Source of the DNA: Paracoccus aurantiacus
GTDB lineage: Bacteria; Pseudomonadota; Alphaproteobacteria; Rhodobacterales; Rhodobacteraceae
Assembly (NCBI RefSeq): GCF_007993065.1
Contig: NZ_VOPL01000001.1
Coordinates: forward strand, 682,001 to 746,000
Length of the DNA: 64,000 bases
Direction: 5' to 3'
This document shows positions 35,452 to 45,249 of the stretch, one piece after another. The notes beneath the pieces are model-generated. The model was not told the origin of the DNA, did not search any database, and saw nothing but the letters and a program-made list of their open reading frames with translations. Every line of letters starts with the position of its first letter. The stretch's first letter is position 1. The position numbers were made by a program, and so were the translations under genes.

Positions 35452-37056
35452 TTACATCCTGAAGACGCCGAAGCGTGTGGGCTCGATGGGGGCGTTCAGG
35501 CTGGCGCGCAGGGACAGCGACAGCACGTCGCGGGTCTTGCGTGGGTCCACGATGCCGTCATCCCAAAGCCGGGCCGAGGCATAAAGCGGGTGCGACTGGC
35601 GGTCGAACATCTCGATTGTCGGGCGCTTGAATTCGGCCTCTTCTTCCGCCGACCATGTGCCCCCCTTGCGTTCGATCCCGTCGCGTCGAACGGTCGCCAG
35701 CACGCCCGCCGCCTGTTCCCCGCCCATGACGCTGATCCGGCTGTTCGGCCATGTCCACAAAAAGCGCGGGCTGTAGGCTCGGCCCGACATGCCATAGTTC
35801 CCCGCGCCGAACGACCCGCCCACCAGCATGGTGATTTTCGGGACATTCGTGGTGGCAACGGCGGTGACCATCTTGGCCCCATGCCGCGCGATGCCTTCGT
35901 TTTCGTATTTGCGCCCCACCATGAACCCGGTGATGTTCTGCAGAAAAATCAGCGGAATACCGCGCTGCGAACACAGTTCGACAAAATGCGCGCCCTTCTG
36001 GGCCGCCTCGGAAAACAGCACGCCGTTATTGGCAATGATACCGACCGGGCAGCCTTCGATATGGGCGAAGCCTGTCACCAGCGTTTCGCCGTAGCGCGCC
36101 TTGAACTCGTCAAAGCGCGACCCGTCCACCACCCGCGCAATAACCTCGCGGATGTCATAGGGCGTGCGCAGATCGCCGGGGACAACGCCCAAAATTTCCT
36201 CGGGGTCATAGGCCGGGGCTTCCGGGTTTTCCCAGACGACCGTCTGCGGCAGGTGGCGGTTCAGGTTCGAAATCGCGCGGCGGGCCTGTGCCAGCGCATG
36301 GGCGTCATCCTCGGCCAGATAATCGGCGACGCCCGACAGGCGGGTATGAACATCGCCGCCGCCCAGATCCTCGGCACTGACGACCTCTCCGGTTGCGGCC
36401 TTGACCAGCGGCGGCCCCGCCAGAAAGATGGTTCCCTGACCCCTGACGATGATTGTTACATCCGACATGGCGGGCACATAGGCCCCGCCCGCCGTGCAGG
36501 ACCCCATCACCACCGCGATCTGCGGGATACCCTTCGCGCTCATCTGCGCCTGATTATAGAAGATGCGCCCGAAATGATCGCGATCCGGGAAGACCTCGTC
36601 CTGATTGGGCAGGTTCGCGCCGCCCGAGTCGACCAGATAGACGCAGGGCAGATGGCACTCCTCGGCGATCTCCTGCGCGCGCAGATGCTTCTTCACCGTC
36701 ATCGGGTAATAGGTGCCGCCCTTGACCGTCGCGTCATTGGCCACGACCATCACATCCTGCCCGTGAACCTTGCCGATCCCCGCGATCACGCCCGCGCCCG
36801 GCGCGTCGCCGTCATACATGCCATGCGCCGCCGTCGCGCCGATTTCCAGAAACGGAGAGCCGGGATCGAGAAGGTTTGCCACCCGTTCGCGCGGCGGCAT
36901 CTTGCCGCGAGAGGTATGGCGTTCCATCGCCTTTTCGCCGCCGCCTGCCAGCACGGCCTCTGCCGCCTCGCGTGCGGTGGCGATCAGGCCCAGATGCGCC
37001 TCGCGATTGGCCTTGAAGGCGTCGGATGTCGGGATCACCGATGACTTCAGTTTCAT
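35452..37056 (-). CDS. liuB: Methylcrotonyl-CoA carboxylase beta subunit (carboxyltransferase)
   Basis: A 534-residue carboxyltransferase that transfers CO2 from biotin to 3-methylcrotonyl-CoA. Both crotonase-like halves are present: [52 protein letters not shown] and [15 protein letters not shown] in the first; [27 protein letters not shown] and [16 protein letters not shown] in the second. ATG 37056 fits the family and follows AAGGGGACAGGC; the frame from 37113 is not family sequence. Partner of the alpha subunit three genes downstream. Confidence 0.96.
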   Translation of the reverse strand: MKLKSSVIPTSDAFKANREAHLGLIATAREAAEAVLAGGGEKAMERHTSRGKMPPRERVANLLDPGSPFLEIGATAAHGMYDGDAPGAGVIAGIGKVHGQDVMVVANDATVKGGTYYPMTVKKHLRAQEIAEECHLPCVYLVDSGGANLPNQDEVFPDRDHFGRIFYNQAQMSAKGIPQIAVVMGSCTAGGAYVPAMSDVTIIVRGQGTIFLAGPPLVKAATGEVVSAEDLGGGDVHTRLSGVADYLAEDDAHALAQARRAISNLNRHLPQTVVWENPEAPAYDPEEILGVVPGDLRTPYDIREVIARVVDGSRFDEFKARYGETLVTGFAHIEGCPVGIIANNGVLFSEAAQKGAHFVELCSQRGIPLIFLQNITGFMVGRKYENEGIARHGAKMVTAVATTNVPKITMLVGGSFGAGNYGMSGRAYSPRFLWTWPNSRISVMGGEQAAGVLATVRRDGIERKGGTWSAEEEAEFKRPTIEMFDRQSHPLYASARLWDDGIVDPRKTRDVLSLSLRASLNAPIEPTRFGVFRM

Positions 37057-37090
37057 GCCTGTCCCCTTCTCTCGGCGTAATGATGGTCCA

Positions 37091-37618
37091 TCAGCGCATC
37101 CCTTCTTCTTCAATCAACCTGCCGCGCAGCCGGATCGCCTGTTCGGCGGTCGCATCCAGCAGGCAGCCTGCCCGGATGACGCCGATGATGCTGCCGCCTT
37201 CCCACGGGCGCGACGCCCAGTCACAGCTGGAATCGCGATAGGCGATCCAGTCGCGCTGCATCTGCCGCAGCACCTTTTCGGGGGCCATATCCGGTGTGAC
37301 ACGCGGATCGCCGGAGGGCTTCCATGCCTTCGCTTCGGTCAGAAGCGCCTGATAGGATTCGTTCAGTTGCCGGTCCCAGAAGTCGATCTCGCCCGAAGTG
37401 CAGCTTATCATACTCGCGGTGGAATCCCCGCCGGGTTGTGCCATGCAGGCGTTGGCGGACAGGCCGATGCAATCCTGCGGTTTCGCATCGACCCCATCAG
37501 CCTGCGCGATAGAGATATTGTCCAGACAGGCCTCGACCAGCGAGGTGTCGGCGGACGGTTCCTGCGCGCCGGCGCTTGCCGCGGCGCATACCAGCAGGGC
37601 GGCGCAGCGGAGCATCAT
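37091..37618 (-). CDS. Exported LprI/DUF1311-type protein
   Basis: A 175-residue secreted protein from ATG 37618 (GGAGG seven bases upstream), overlapping the previous stop as ATGA. The signal peptide is [16 protein letters not shown]. The mature part has [24 protein letters not shown] and [26 protein letters not shown], which is the DUF1311 motif of lysozyme inhibitor LprI-like proteins, with eight cysteines. Why it lies in a leucine operon is unclear; it could protect against lysozyme or serve another envelope role. Confidence 0.85.
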   Translation of the reverse strand: MMLRCAALLVCAAASAGAQEPSADTSLVEACLDNISIAQADGVDAKPQDCIGLSANACMAQPGGDSTASMISCTSGEIDFWDRQLNESYQALLTEAKAWKPSGDPRVTPDMAPEKVLRQMQRDWIAYRDSSCDWASRPWEGGSIIGVIRAGCLLDATAEQAIRLRGRLIEEEGMR

Positions 37619-38241
37619 GGAATCGCCTCCATCCCGGCTTGCGCCAGCATATCCTGCAGCGGCTGGATCAGGTCTTCCAACTGCATGAAGATGGCGAACT
37701 TTCGTTCGGCGTGGCAGCGCATCATCGCAACAAGCGCCTCGTCCCCGGACATCATGCGGCCCTTCGCATCGCATTCACCGTTTGCGGTGCGGATCAACGC
37801 GCTTTGTTCTTCGAAATAGTCATCGACTGCGTCATCGAATGCATCGCCTTCGGCGCGCTTGGGCGACCGGTCCTGCGCATCCAGCACAGCAAACGCCATT
37901 TCGGAGCTGCGCACGTTCATCGTCCCTTCCCATCCCATGGCATGGGCGGTCATGCAGGCCAGTTCCGCCCGATCGCCCAGATTGGCCAAGCAGGTCTGAT
38001 AGCCGTCCATGAAGCAGCCGTCAGGATCGTCCGACACCGCACATTTGTCGGTCGCGTAATAGGTGGTTGCCAGTTCGATGCGTTCTTCGGCGCTTGCGTC
38101 TTCCAGAACCTGTTCGAACAGGGCATTGCGGCCGGGAGGCGGCGGCATTTCCGGCAGGCTGGGCATATTCTGCGCCACGGCGGCAAGCGGCGCCGCGGCG
38201 GGCAGCGCCGTCATCAACCATATCATCGGCGCGCGGGTCAC
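37615..38241 (-). CDS. Exported Cys-containing protein, unknown function
   Basis: A 208-residue protein starting at GTG 38241, overlapping the isovaleryl-CoA dehydrogenase stop (GTGA). It has a signal peptide ([18 protein letters not shown]), then a Pro/Met-rich stretch and a helical domain with cysteines in [33 protein letters not shown], spacing reminiscent of the DUF1311 neighbour. It may be a diverged relative or partner of that protein. I do not recognise a family. Confidence 0.78.
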   Translation of the reverse strand: MTRAPMIWLMTALPAAAPLAAVAQNMPSLPEMPPPPGRNALFEQVLEDASAEERIELATTYYATDKCAVSDDPDGCFMDGYQTCLANLGDRAELACMTAHAMGWEGTMNVRSSEMAFAVLDAQDRSPKRAEGDAFDDAVDDYFEEQSALIRTANGECDAKGRMMSGDEALVAMMRCHAERKFAIFMQLEDLIQPLQDMLAQAGMEAIP

Positions 38242-39404
38242 GCCCCCGCCATCAATTCGCGCCCGATCAGCATGCGGCGGATTTCGGATGTGCCTGCGCC
38301 GATTTCCATCAGCTTGGCGTCACGGAACAGGCGGCTGACCACGCTGTCATTCAGGAAGCCTGCGCCGCCAAGCGCCTGCACGGCCTGATGCGCCTGCACC
38401 ATCGCCTGTTCGGATGCGTAAAGCACCGCGCCCGCCGCATCCTGCCGCGTGACCTTGCCCGCGTCGCAGGCCTTCGCGACCTCATAGACATAAGCCTTGG
38501 CGGTGTTCATCGCGACATACATGTCTGCGATCTTGGCCTGCATCAGCTGGAAATTTCCGATCGCCTGACCGAACTGCTTGCGTTCCTTGCTGTAGGGCAC
38601 GACCTCGTCCAGACAGGCGGCCATGATGCCCGTCCCGATCCCCGACAGCACCAGACGTTCGTAATCGAGCCCCGACATCAGCACCCGCACGCCCTTGCCT
38701 TCCTCGCCCAGCACGTTTTCGAACGGAACTTCGCAATTGTCGAAAATCAGCTCGCCCGTGTTCGATCCGCGCATCCCGACCTTGTCGAAATGCGGGCCTT
38801 GCGTGAAGCCGTTGATGCCCTTTTCGATGATGAAGGCGGTGATGCCTTTCGATCCGGCCTCTGGGTCGGTCTTCGCATAGACGACCAGCGTATCGGCATC
38901 CGGGCCGTTGGTGATCCAGTATTTGGACCCGTTCAGGACATAGTAACCGTTGCGCTTTTCCGCCTTCAGCTTCATGCCGACGACATCGGAACCGGCACCC
39001 TCCTCGGACATGGCAAGCGCGCCGATATGTTCACCGGAACACAGCTTCGGCAGGTATTTCTGCTTCTGCTCCTCGCTGCCATTCAGCTTCAGCTGGTTCA
39101 CGCACAGGTTCGAATGCGCACCGTAAGACAGGCTGATCGAGGCGGACGCCCGCGCGATTTCCTCGGTCGCGATGGTATGGGCAAGATAGCCCATGCCGGA
39201 GCCGCCATAGTCTTCTGACACGGTAATGCCGAGCAGGCCGAGTTCCCCCAATTCCTGCCAAAGCTCGTTCGGGAAGGCGTTCTCGCTGTCGGTCTTTGCG
39301 GCCAGCGGCTTGATACGTTCCTGCGCAAACCGATGCACCATCTCGCGCAGCGCACCAATATCCTCGCCCAGATCGAATTCCATACCATGCGTGAACAAGG
39401 CCAT
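38238..39404 (-). CDS. liuA: Isovaleryl-CoA dehydrogenase
   Basis: A 388-residue FAD acyl-CoA dehydrogenase, first committed step of leucine/isovalerate degradation. [19 protein letters not shown] and [15 protein letters not shown] are the flavin/substrate motifs; [12 protein letters not shown] carries the Glu used as catalytic base in IVD-type enzymes, which separates it from short-chain dehydrogenases with the base elsewhere. Start 39404 sits very close to GGGAGGGG; TTG 39398 would have better spacing. First gene of the operon, directly behind a palindrome. Confidence 0.94.
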   Translation of the reverse strand: MALFTHGMEFDLGEDIGALREMVHRFAQERIKPLAAKTDSENAFPNELWQELGELGLLGITVSEDYGGSGMGYLAHTIATEEIARASASISLSYGAHSNLCVNQLKLNGSEEQKQKYLPKLCSGEHIGALAMSEEGAGSDVVGMKLKAEKRNGYYVLNGSKYWITNGPDADTLVVYAKTDPEAGSKGITAFIIEKGINGFTQGPHFDKVGMRGSNTGELIFDNCEVPFENVLGEEGKGVRVLMSGLDYERLVLSGIGTGIMAACLDEVVPYSKERKQFGQAIGNFQLMQAKIADMYVAMNTAKAYVYEVAKACDAGKVTRQDAAGAVLYASEQAMVQAHQAVQALGGAGFLNDSVVSRLFRDAKLMEIGAGTSEIRRMLIGRELMAGA

Positions 39405-39412
39405 CCCCTCCC

Positions 39413-39438
39413 GTTATTTGAACGCACGTTCATATAAC
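39413..39438. promoter_or_regulatory. Probable operator of the leucine-degradation operon
   Basis: A 26-base palindrome: left arm GTTATTTGAACG, centre CA, right arm CGTTCATATAAC; 11 of 12 pairs match. It lies 9 bases ahead of the first gene and just downstream of the predicted -10 box. The shape suits a TetR- or MerR-type repressor; no regulator gene is adjacent. Confidence 0.6.
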
Positions 39439-39442
39439 GCCG

Positions 39443-39472
39443 TATATGCGTCATCGACGGGCCATGCGTCAA
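39443..39472 (-). promoter_or_regulatory. Predicted promoter of the leucine-degradation operon
   Basis: On the minus strand TTGACG (39467-39472) and CATATA (39443-39448) are 18 bases apart. The predicted start falls inside the palindrome 39413-39438. Confidence 0.4.
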
Positions 39473-39600
39473 GCAAAGACTGCGCCGCACAAGGCATCGC
39501 GTCAATCGCGCGGCCGCGATAAAACGTCTCGGGCTGAAAGGCCTGCTTGCACTTGGACAGCGTCACGCGCATTTAGGCCATCACCGCGACGTTGGGATTC

Positions 39601-40224
39601 ATGAAGGGAAGCGCAGTGCCGATCTTTCGGGGACAGGGCAAGGTCATCTACTTCGCGCATGTCCCGAAATGCGCGGGCAGCAGTGCCGAAGACTATCTGC
39701 GCCGCTTCGGATGCGTGGCCATGCTGGATCGCAAGTACAAGGCAGGGCGCGGCAGAAACTGGACGCAAAGCTCGCCCCAGCACATGCTTGCGAAGGATCT
39801 TGAACGGCTGTTTCCGGCAGATTTCTTCGATGCGGGTTTTGCCATTGTCCGCGCGCCGAAGGCCCGGCTTCGCAGCGCGTTCCATTATCACCGCGACCAC
39901 GAAAAGCGCATCCCGGCCGGGGAAACCTTCGCCAATTTCGTTCAGCAGATCGAAGGCTTCGACGACAGGCGGCATCGCAGCTTCGATCACCACTTTCTGC
40001 CGCAGAACGCCTTCGTGCCGGACTGGTGCCGGGTTTTTCGGCTTGAAGACGGCACCGCCGCGCTGGAAGACTGGCTTGCGGGGCTGCTGGATCTTCCGGC
40101 AACCGCCCCCTTCCCGCAAGAGTTGCGCGGCAGCTACAAGGCCGCTGCGGATGACGACCAACAGACGGACGACCTGATCCGCCGCATCTATAACGCTGAC
40201 TATGAGAGATTCGGATATAGCTGA
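39601..40224 (+). CDS. Sulfotransferase-family protein
   Basis: A 207-residue protein. YFAHVPKCAGSSAEDYL near the N-terminus is the 5'-phosphosulfate-binding loop of sulfotransferase family 2-like proteins, and AIVRAPKARLRSAFHYH matches the 3'-phosphate-binding strand (usually RxPxxRxxSxY/FxH). It probably transfers sulfate from PAPS to a polysaccharide or other acceptor. The start is uncertain: ATG 39601 or the in-frame TTG 39592. A glycosyltransferase follows 15 bases later, which supports a glycan role. Confidence 0.75.
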   Translation: MKGSAVPIFRGQGKVIYFAHVPKCAGSSAEDYLRRFGCVAMLDRKYKAGRGRNWTQSSPQHMLAKDLERLFPADFFDAGFAIVRAPKARLRSAFHYHRDHEKRIPAGETFANFVQQIEGFDDRRHRSFDHHFLPQNAFVPDWCRVFRLEDGTAALEDWLAGLLDLPATAPFPQELRGSYKAAADDDQQTDDLIRRIYNADYERFGYS

Positions 40225-40239
40225 TCCGACGGGGGCCGA

Positions 40240-41084
40240 ATGAAAATCACCTTGGCGATCATGTGCTACAAGCAGCAGGACTTCATCCGGGAGACATTGC
40301 TGGGCGCCTTCGCGCAGGACCATGACGGCCTGAACATCCTCATCAGCGACGACAACTCTCCGGACGGGACGTATGACGTGATCCGCCGCACCGTTGACGA
40401 CTATGACGGGCCGCACAACATAACGATCAACAGAAACGTCCCGAACAAGGGGCTGATCGGGCATGTCAATCACCTGTTCGAACTGGCCGCCGACAGTGAC
40501 CTGATCGTCTATAACGCGGGCGACGACATATCAGAGCCGGATCGGGTTTCCGTGCTGGCGCAGGCCTATCGCGAAACCGGCGCGTGGCTTCTGCATTCCG
40601 ATGTGCTGGACATGCGTCCCGACGGCAAGCTGTGGGGCAGCCAGCGGCGACGCAAGCGGCAGCGGATTGGCATGGATTTCGACATCGTGCGGACGGCGCG
40701 GACAAACTCGACATGCATCGGGGCGACCTGCGCATGGAGCCCGCGGATCATGGATGACTGCGGCCCGATCACGGAAACCGACGCGATCGAGGATCGGGTT
40801 TTCTACTTCCGCGCCCGTCTGCTGGAGCGTGCGCATTACATCGACCAGAAGCTGGTCCGCTATCGTCGTGGCGTCGGGCTGACCGCGCGCACCGAAAACG
40901 ACCTGGATCACGACCGCCGCTATCTTCGCATGGACATCGCAAGCTTCCGCCAGCGCCTGAAGGATGCACGCATCCTTGCGCCCGAACGTGCGGATATCGC
41001 AGGCGCGATCGAACACAAGATCGCCAAGCGCCAGCGAGAACTCGCGTCGCTGGAAAAGCGTGCTGCCGAACAGGATGGGGAAAA

Positions 41085-41097
<13 letters not shown>
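40240..41097 (+). CDS. Family 2 glycosyltransferase
   Basis: A 285-residue GT-A type transferase. The N-terminal LAIMCYKQQDFIRETLLGAFAQDHDGLNILISDDNSPDGTYDVI is the nucleotide-sugar binding half, and NAGDDISEPDR contains the DxD-like metal site. The last 60 residues form a charged helix. Donor and acceptor are unknown. It is coupled to the sulfotransferase-like gene. Its last 13 bases overlap the 3' end of the tRNA-Val gene on the other strand. Confidence 0.85.
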
Positions 41098-41160
<63 letters not shown>

Positions 41161-41173
41161 GCGCGAATGCGAA

Positions 41174-41197
41174 CCGCGCCGGATTAGACCGGCGCGG
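41174..41197. terminator. GC-rich hairpin between hmgA and tRNA-Val
   Basis: Perfect 9-base arms CCGCGCCGG and CCGGCGCGG with the 6-base loop ATTAGA. On the minus strand it follows the hmgA stop by 27 bases and precedes the tRNA by 13. There is no T-run, so it may end hmgA transcription weakly or act as a processing site. Confidence 0.5.
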
Positions 41198-41223
41198 GCG
41201 CGGGATCAAGGGGCTTTCAGCGG

Positions 41224-42594
41224 TTATTTCTCGCCCGGTGTGCCGTCGAACTTCTTTTCCAGACTGTCCCAGCAATCGACATAATCGTCCTGCAGAGGTG
41301 CTTCGTTCGCGGCGAACTCTGTCAGTTGCTGGGGGAAGCGGGTTTCGAACATGAACTGCATGGTGTTGTCCTGCTTGGCGGGCACCATCGGCTCGGTCGA
41401 GCCGTGTTCAAAGGCGTTCCGGTCAGGCCCGTGCGGCAGCATCATGTTGTGCAGGCTGGTCCCGCCCGGCACGAAGCCCTGTGGCTTGGCGTCGTAGATG
41501 CCGTAAATATTTCCCATCATCTCGGACATGATGTTCTTGTGATACCACGGCGGACGGAAGCTGTGTTCGGCTACCAGCCAGCGTTCTCGGAACAGCACGA
41601 AGTCGATATTCGCCGTGCCCTCCTGCCCTGACGGCGCGGTCAGAACCGTAAAGATCGACGGGTCCGGGTGATCGAACAGGATAGCGCCGACCGGGGAATA
41701 TGTACGAAGATCATACTTATAGGCGCAATAGTTACCGTGCCAGGCAACAATGTCCAGCGGGCTGTGGTCGATAAAACTTTCGTGGAACTGGCCGCACCAT
41801 TTGATGACGACGCGGCTTTTCGCCTCGCGGTCCTCGAATGCGGCGACAGGGGATTTGAAATCGCGCGGATTGGCCATGCAGTTCGCGCCGATCGGGCCGC
41901 GTCCGGGCAGGTCGAACTTCTGACCATAATTCTCGCAAACGAAGCCGCGCGCCGGCCCTTCCAGCACCTCGACGCGGTAAACCAGACCGCGCGGGATGAT
42001 CGCGATCTCCTTCGGCTCCAGATCTATGATGCCCAGTTCGGTGCAGAACCGCAGCCTGCCTTCCTGAGGCACCACCAGCAACTCACTGTCGGCGCTGAAG
42101 AAATATTCATCCTTCATCGATTCCGTGACCAGATAGATATGGGCCGCCATGCCGACCTGCGTATTCACATCGCCCGCCGTGGTCATCGTGCGCATGCCTG
42201 TGATCCAGGTCAGCGCCTCGCCTGCCTTATGGGGCACCGGGTCCCAGCGATACTGGCCAAGGCTGGTGACATCGGGAAGCACATGCGGGGCCGATTTCCA
42301 GTATGGCAGATCTATTTTCTTGAACCGCCCGACATGCTTGACGCTGGGGCGGATGCGATAGCACCAGGTGCGTTCGTTCTGGCCGCGCGGCGCTGTGAAG
42401 GCGGTGCCGGAAAGCTGTTCGGCGTAAAGACCATAGCTGCATTTCTGCGGGCTGTTCTGCCCCTGCGGCAGCGCGCCCGGCAGCGCCTCGGTTTCGAAGT
42501 CATTGCCGAAACCGGGCATATAGCCTTCATGCGCTGCGGTGCCATTGGCGGTGGCGGCACGGATCATGCCTTGCGGCAAGGCGTCGATTGTCAT
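41224..42594 (-). CDS. hmgA: Homogentisate 1,2-dioxygenase
   Basis: A 456-residue ring-cleaving dioxygenase of tyrosine/phenylalanine breakdown. [46 protein letters not shown] is the diagnostic N-terminus. The iron site lies in [18 protein letters not shown] (His and Glu) and in [15 protein letters not shown] 42594 has GGGGGA five bases upstream. Maleylacetoacetate isomerase and fumarylacetoacetase are not in the window. A palindrome 32 bases upstream suggests local repression. Confidence 0.97.
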   Translation of the reverse strand: MTIDALPQGMIRAATANGTAAHEGYMPGFGNDFETEALPGALPQGQNSPQKCSYGLYAEQLSGTAFTAPRGQNERTWCYRIRPSVKHVGRFKKIDLPYWKSAPHVLPDVTSLGQYRWDPVPHKAGEALTWITGMRTMTTAGDVNTQVGMAAHIYLVTESMKDEYFFSADSELLVVPQEGRLRFCTELGIIDLEPKEIAIIPRGLVYRVEVLEGPARGFVCENYGQKFDLPGRGPIGANCMANPRDFKSPVAAFEDREAKSRVVIKWCGQFHESFIDHSPLDIVAWHGNYCAYKYDLRTYSPVGAILFDHPDPSIFTVLTAPSGQEGTANIDFVLFRERWLVAEHSFRPPWYHKNIMSEMMGNIYGIYDAKPQGFVPGGTSLHNMMLPHGPDRNAFEHGSTEPMVPAKQDNTMQFMFETRFPQQLTEFAANEAPLQDDYVDCWDSLEKKFDGTPGEK

Positions 42595-42625
42595 GTTGAT
42601 CCCCCATTTTCTGGCACAAGATTAA

Positions 42626-42639
42626 GTTGCATATGCAAC
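42626..42639. promoter_or_regulatory. Probable hmgA operator
   Basis: GTTGCATATGCAAC is a perfect 14-base palindrome, 32 bases ahead of the hmgA start. The symmetry and AT-centre suit a MarR- or similar dimeric repressor. The regulator gene is not in the window. Confidence 0.55.
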
Positions 42640-42747
42640 CAAGTCAACCGCGAAATCCGGGGATCTGCCGTCTGGAAAGAAAACGCCCCGCCGTCGCATA
42701 TGGCGACAGGCGGGGCGCAGAACGCATCGGCGCGCGCGGAAGCGGCA

Positions 42748-45249
42748 TCAGGTGCTGTCGCCGTCGCCACCCCCATCGCCGTCGCCGCCGCCATCGTTGT
42801 CCGGGAACTCTCCCACTGACCGGATATCGGCGATCTCGTGCTTCTCTGGCACCTCCTGCGGCCCGGCAAGTTCGGCCTTGTCGGCCTTGGCGGGTTTGGC
42901 CCTGCCGTTCGGCTTGACGAAAAGCGTTTCGGGGTTGCGCAGCCACAGATCGCGTTGCGCGAAGGGGATTTCGATCCCCTCGTCCGAGAAGCGCTGCGCG
43001 ATCTGGTGTCGCATTTCCGAGGCAACGCCGACGCCGCCCGAGATGTCCGAGAGGATGCAGCGCACCTCGAAATCAAGGCTGTCGGCCCCGAAATTGGTCA
43101 GCAGAACCGCGGGGGCCGGGTCGATCAGGACGGTCGGCTGATCCTCGGCAATCTCGCGCAGGATACGCTCTACCTTGCGGGTATCGCTGCCATAGGCGAC
43201 ACCGACCGCAACGATGATGCGGCCACGCGAATTCCCGCGCGTCCAGTTCGTCACCGACTGGCTTATCAGATCGCTGTTCGGCACGATCACATCGGTCTGA
43301 TCGAAGGTCTTGATCCGCGTCGAGCGGACCGAGATATCCTGCACGATCCCCTGCTGTCCCCCGGCTTCGACCCAGTCACCGACGCTGATCGGACGCTCGA
43401 TCAGCAGGATGATGCCCGAAACGAAGTTCTGCACGATGGTCTGCAGGCCGAAGCCGATCCCGACGGAAAGCGCACCGGCGACTATGGCGATGCTTGACAG
43501 GTTGATCCCGGCCGAGGTGACGGCAAGCAGGATCGCCAGCGTGATCCCGACATAGCCGATCCCGGCGACGGCGGCATTCTGCGCGCCCGCGTCCAGACGT
43601 GTCCGCGGCAACACGCTGTTGCGCATCACGTTCTTGACGGTGCCGGTCAGGAAATAGCCGATCGCAAACACAACGCCGAAGGCGAAAACGCCGCCGGGCG
43701 AGATCGTGATACCACCGACCGAGAAGCCGCTGACGATGCGCTGACGCAAGGTTTCAAGTTCGGCAGGCGTGGCACCCCAGAACAGCAGGAAAACCGGGAT
43801 GGAAGCGCAAACCAGAAGGAAGCCGAGCAGCATCGGAATGAGCGAATCACGCGCCCCTTCCTTGCCGCGACGGCTGAGCGAATAGAGATCCGCGCAGAAG
43901 TCATAAAGCAGGATCAGAAGGCCGATCAGGCCAAGGCTTTTGACCAGCGACCAGAAGATCGCGTTGACGAGGTTCACATAGCCAAGTGCCATCAGCACCA
44001 GCAGGACGACGATGGCGATGCGCAGGAAGGCAGCGAAATAGGACAGAACACGGGCGCGGAAAGGCGGTGTCTCGGTCCCGTCATAGCGCGTCATGCGGCG
44101 CAGGATATTGGCAAGCTGGAACAGGAAGAACGCTGCGGGAATGAACAGGATCAGGTGAAAGACACCCGCGCCCGCCGCAGAAATCGCATGGGGAATCTGC
44201 GGTGGCGCATTGCTGCTGCGCACATAGCCCGCCAGTGGCAGCGCTGCGTGCGACAGGATCGAATGAAGCGCCAGCATGACGGCCAGCCCGGTCCCGTAAA
44301 AGCGCGCGAATCCGCGCTTGCTCGCCGGGATGTTCAACGTGTCATAGGCGACCGAGGCTGATGAAAACAGCGTCCGCACAAGCCAGCGACCGCTGAAGAA
44401 CACCAAAGCTGCCGGTGGCAGGGACAGAAGGAACGGCGTCAGCCAGCGCCCGAACAGTCCCGCCGCATCAAGCCCCCAGGCCAACAGCGCGATGCCCAGC
44501 ATCGGCACGAGGATCTGACCCAGCGACACGACAAAGGCGATGACCGCGCGCGCATCGCCGGTGGCGCGCGCCCCCAGCCGCGACGGCAGCGAATCAACGA
44601 AGCGCCGCCCGAAGGTCAGCAGCGCCAGCGCTGCAAGGAAATAGGACAGGATTTTCGGGGCGCTTTCCAGAAACTGCGCGCGCGTCCGGCCATTGATGGC
44701 GTCCGTGCCTATCCCGTCCCATACCGCCACCCCATCCTGCAACGCGGCAAGCCAGCTTGACGGCAGCAGCGGCGATGGGGTCTGCGACAGGATTTCTTGC
44801 GCCTCGCGCTCACCGATCGCCTCATCCGCCTGCGCGATGATGGACCGCGCACGGGCCAGTGCCTCTGACGCCTGCGTCGCCGGGGCCTTCAACTTGGCGA
44901 GCTGGTCGTTCAGGTCGGCGCGGCGATTGGCCGTTTCCTCCGGCTCTGTCGCGCCTTCGGCAGGGGCAGGTCCAAGCGCGTCGATCTGATCCTGAACGGA
45001 CTGGATCTGCGATTCGTTCGGGTTTTTGTAACCCGCGAACTGCTCTCGCCAGTTATCGGCGTTCTGCCGGATCGAATTCAGCGTCGCGGTCGTCGTCTCT
45101 TTATTGCCGAGTGCGTTTTCTGCCTGACCGGCAAAGGTTTCCCAGCGGCTGTAGTCGATATTCTGATCTGTCTGGGCCGCAACTTGCGTGGCAAGCAAAA
45201 GCAGCGCCAGCGCGGCAATGCGAAAAACTTTAAAAAACAAGGCAATCAC
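42748..45249 (-). CDS. MscS-family mechanosensitive channel, large (DUF3772-type N-terminus)
   Basis: An 833-residue inner-membrane channel. Signal-like N-terminus (IAALALLLLATQVAAQ), a periplasmic coiled domain to ~residue 190 with LNDQLAKLKAPATQASEALARARSI, about ten membrane segments, then the MscS core: GIGFGLQTIVQNFVSGIILLIERPISVGDWVE and the beta domain VRSTRIKTFDQTDVIVPNSDLISQSVTNW. The C-terminus ends in a Gly/Asp repeat (GGGDGDGGGDGD). The start is GTG 45249, overlapping the cysK stop as GTGA. It probably relieves turgor on osmotic downshock. Confidence 0.92.
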   Translation of the reverse strand: MIALFFKVFRIAALALLLLATQVAAQTDQNIDYSRWETFAGQAENALGNKETTTATLNSIRQNADNWREQFAGYKNPNESQIQSVQDQIDALGPAPAEGATEPEETANRRADLNDQLAKLKAPATQASEALARARSIIAQADEAIGEREAQEILSQTPSPLLPSSWLAALQDGVAVWDGIGTDAINGRTRAQFLESAPKILSYFLAALALLTFGRRFVDSLPSRLGARATGDARAVIAFVVSLGQILVPMLGIALLAWGLDAAGLFGRWLTPFLLSLPPAALVFFSGRWLVRTLFSSASVAYDTLNIPASKRGFARFYGTGLAVMLALHSILSHAALPLAGYVRSSNAPPQIPHAISAAGAGVFHLILFIPAAFFLFQLANILRRMTRYDGTETPPFRARVLSYFAAFLRIAIVVLLVLMALGYVNLVNAIFWSLVKSLGLIGLLILLYDFCADLYSLSRRGKEGARDSLIPMLLGFLLVCASIPVFLLFWGATPAELETLRQRIVSGFSVGGITISPGGVFAFGVVFAIGYFLTGTVKNVMRNSVLPRTRLDAGAQNAAVAGIGYVGITLAILLAVTSAGINLSSIAIVAGALSVGIGFGLQTIVQNFVSGIILLIERPISVGDWVEAGGQQGIVQDISVRSTRIKTFDQTDVIVPNSDLISQSVTNWTRGNSRGRIIVAVGVAYGSDTRKVERILREIAEDQPTVLIDPAPAVLLTNFGADSLDFEVRCILSDISGGVGVASEMRHQIAQRFSDEGIEIPFAQRDLWLRNPETLFVKPNGRAKPAKADKAELAGPQEVPEKHEIADIRSVGEFPDNDGGGDGDGGGDGDST

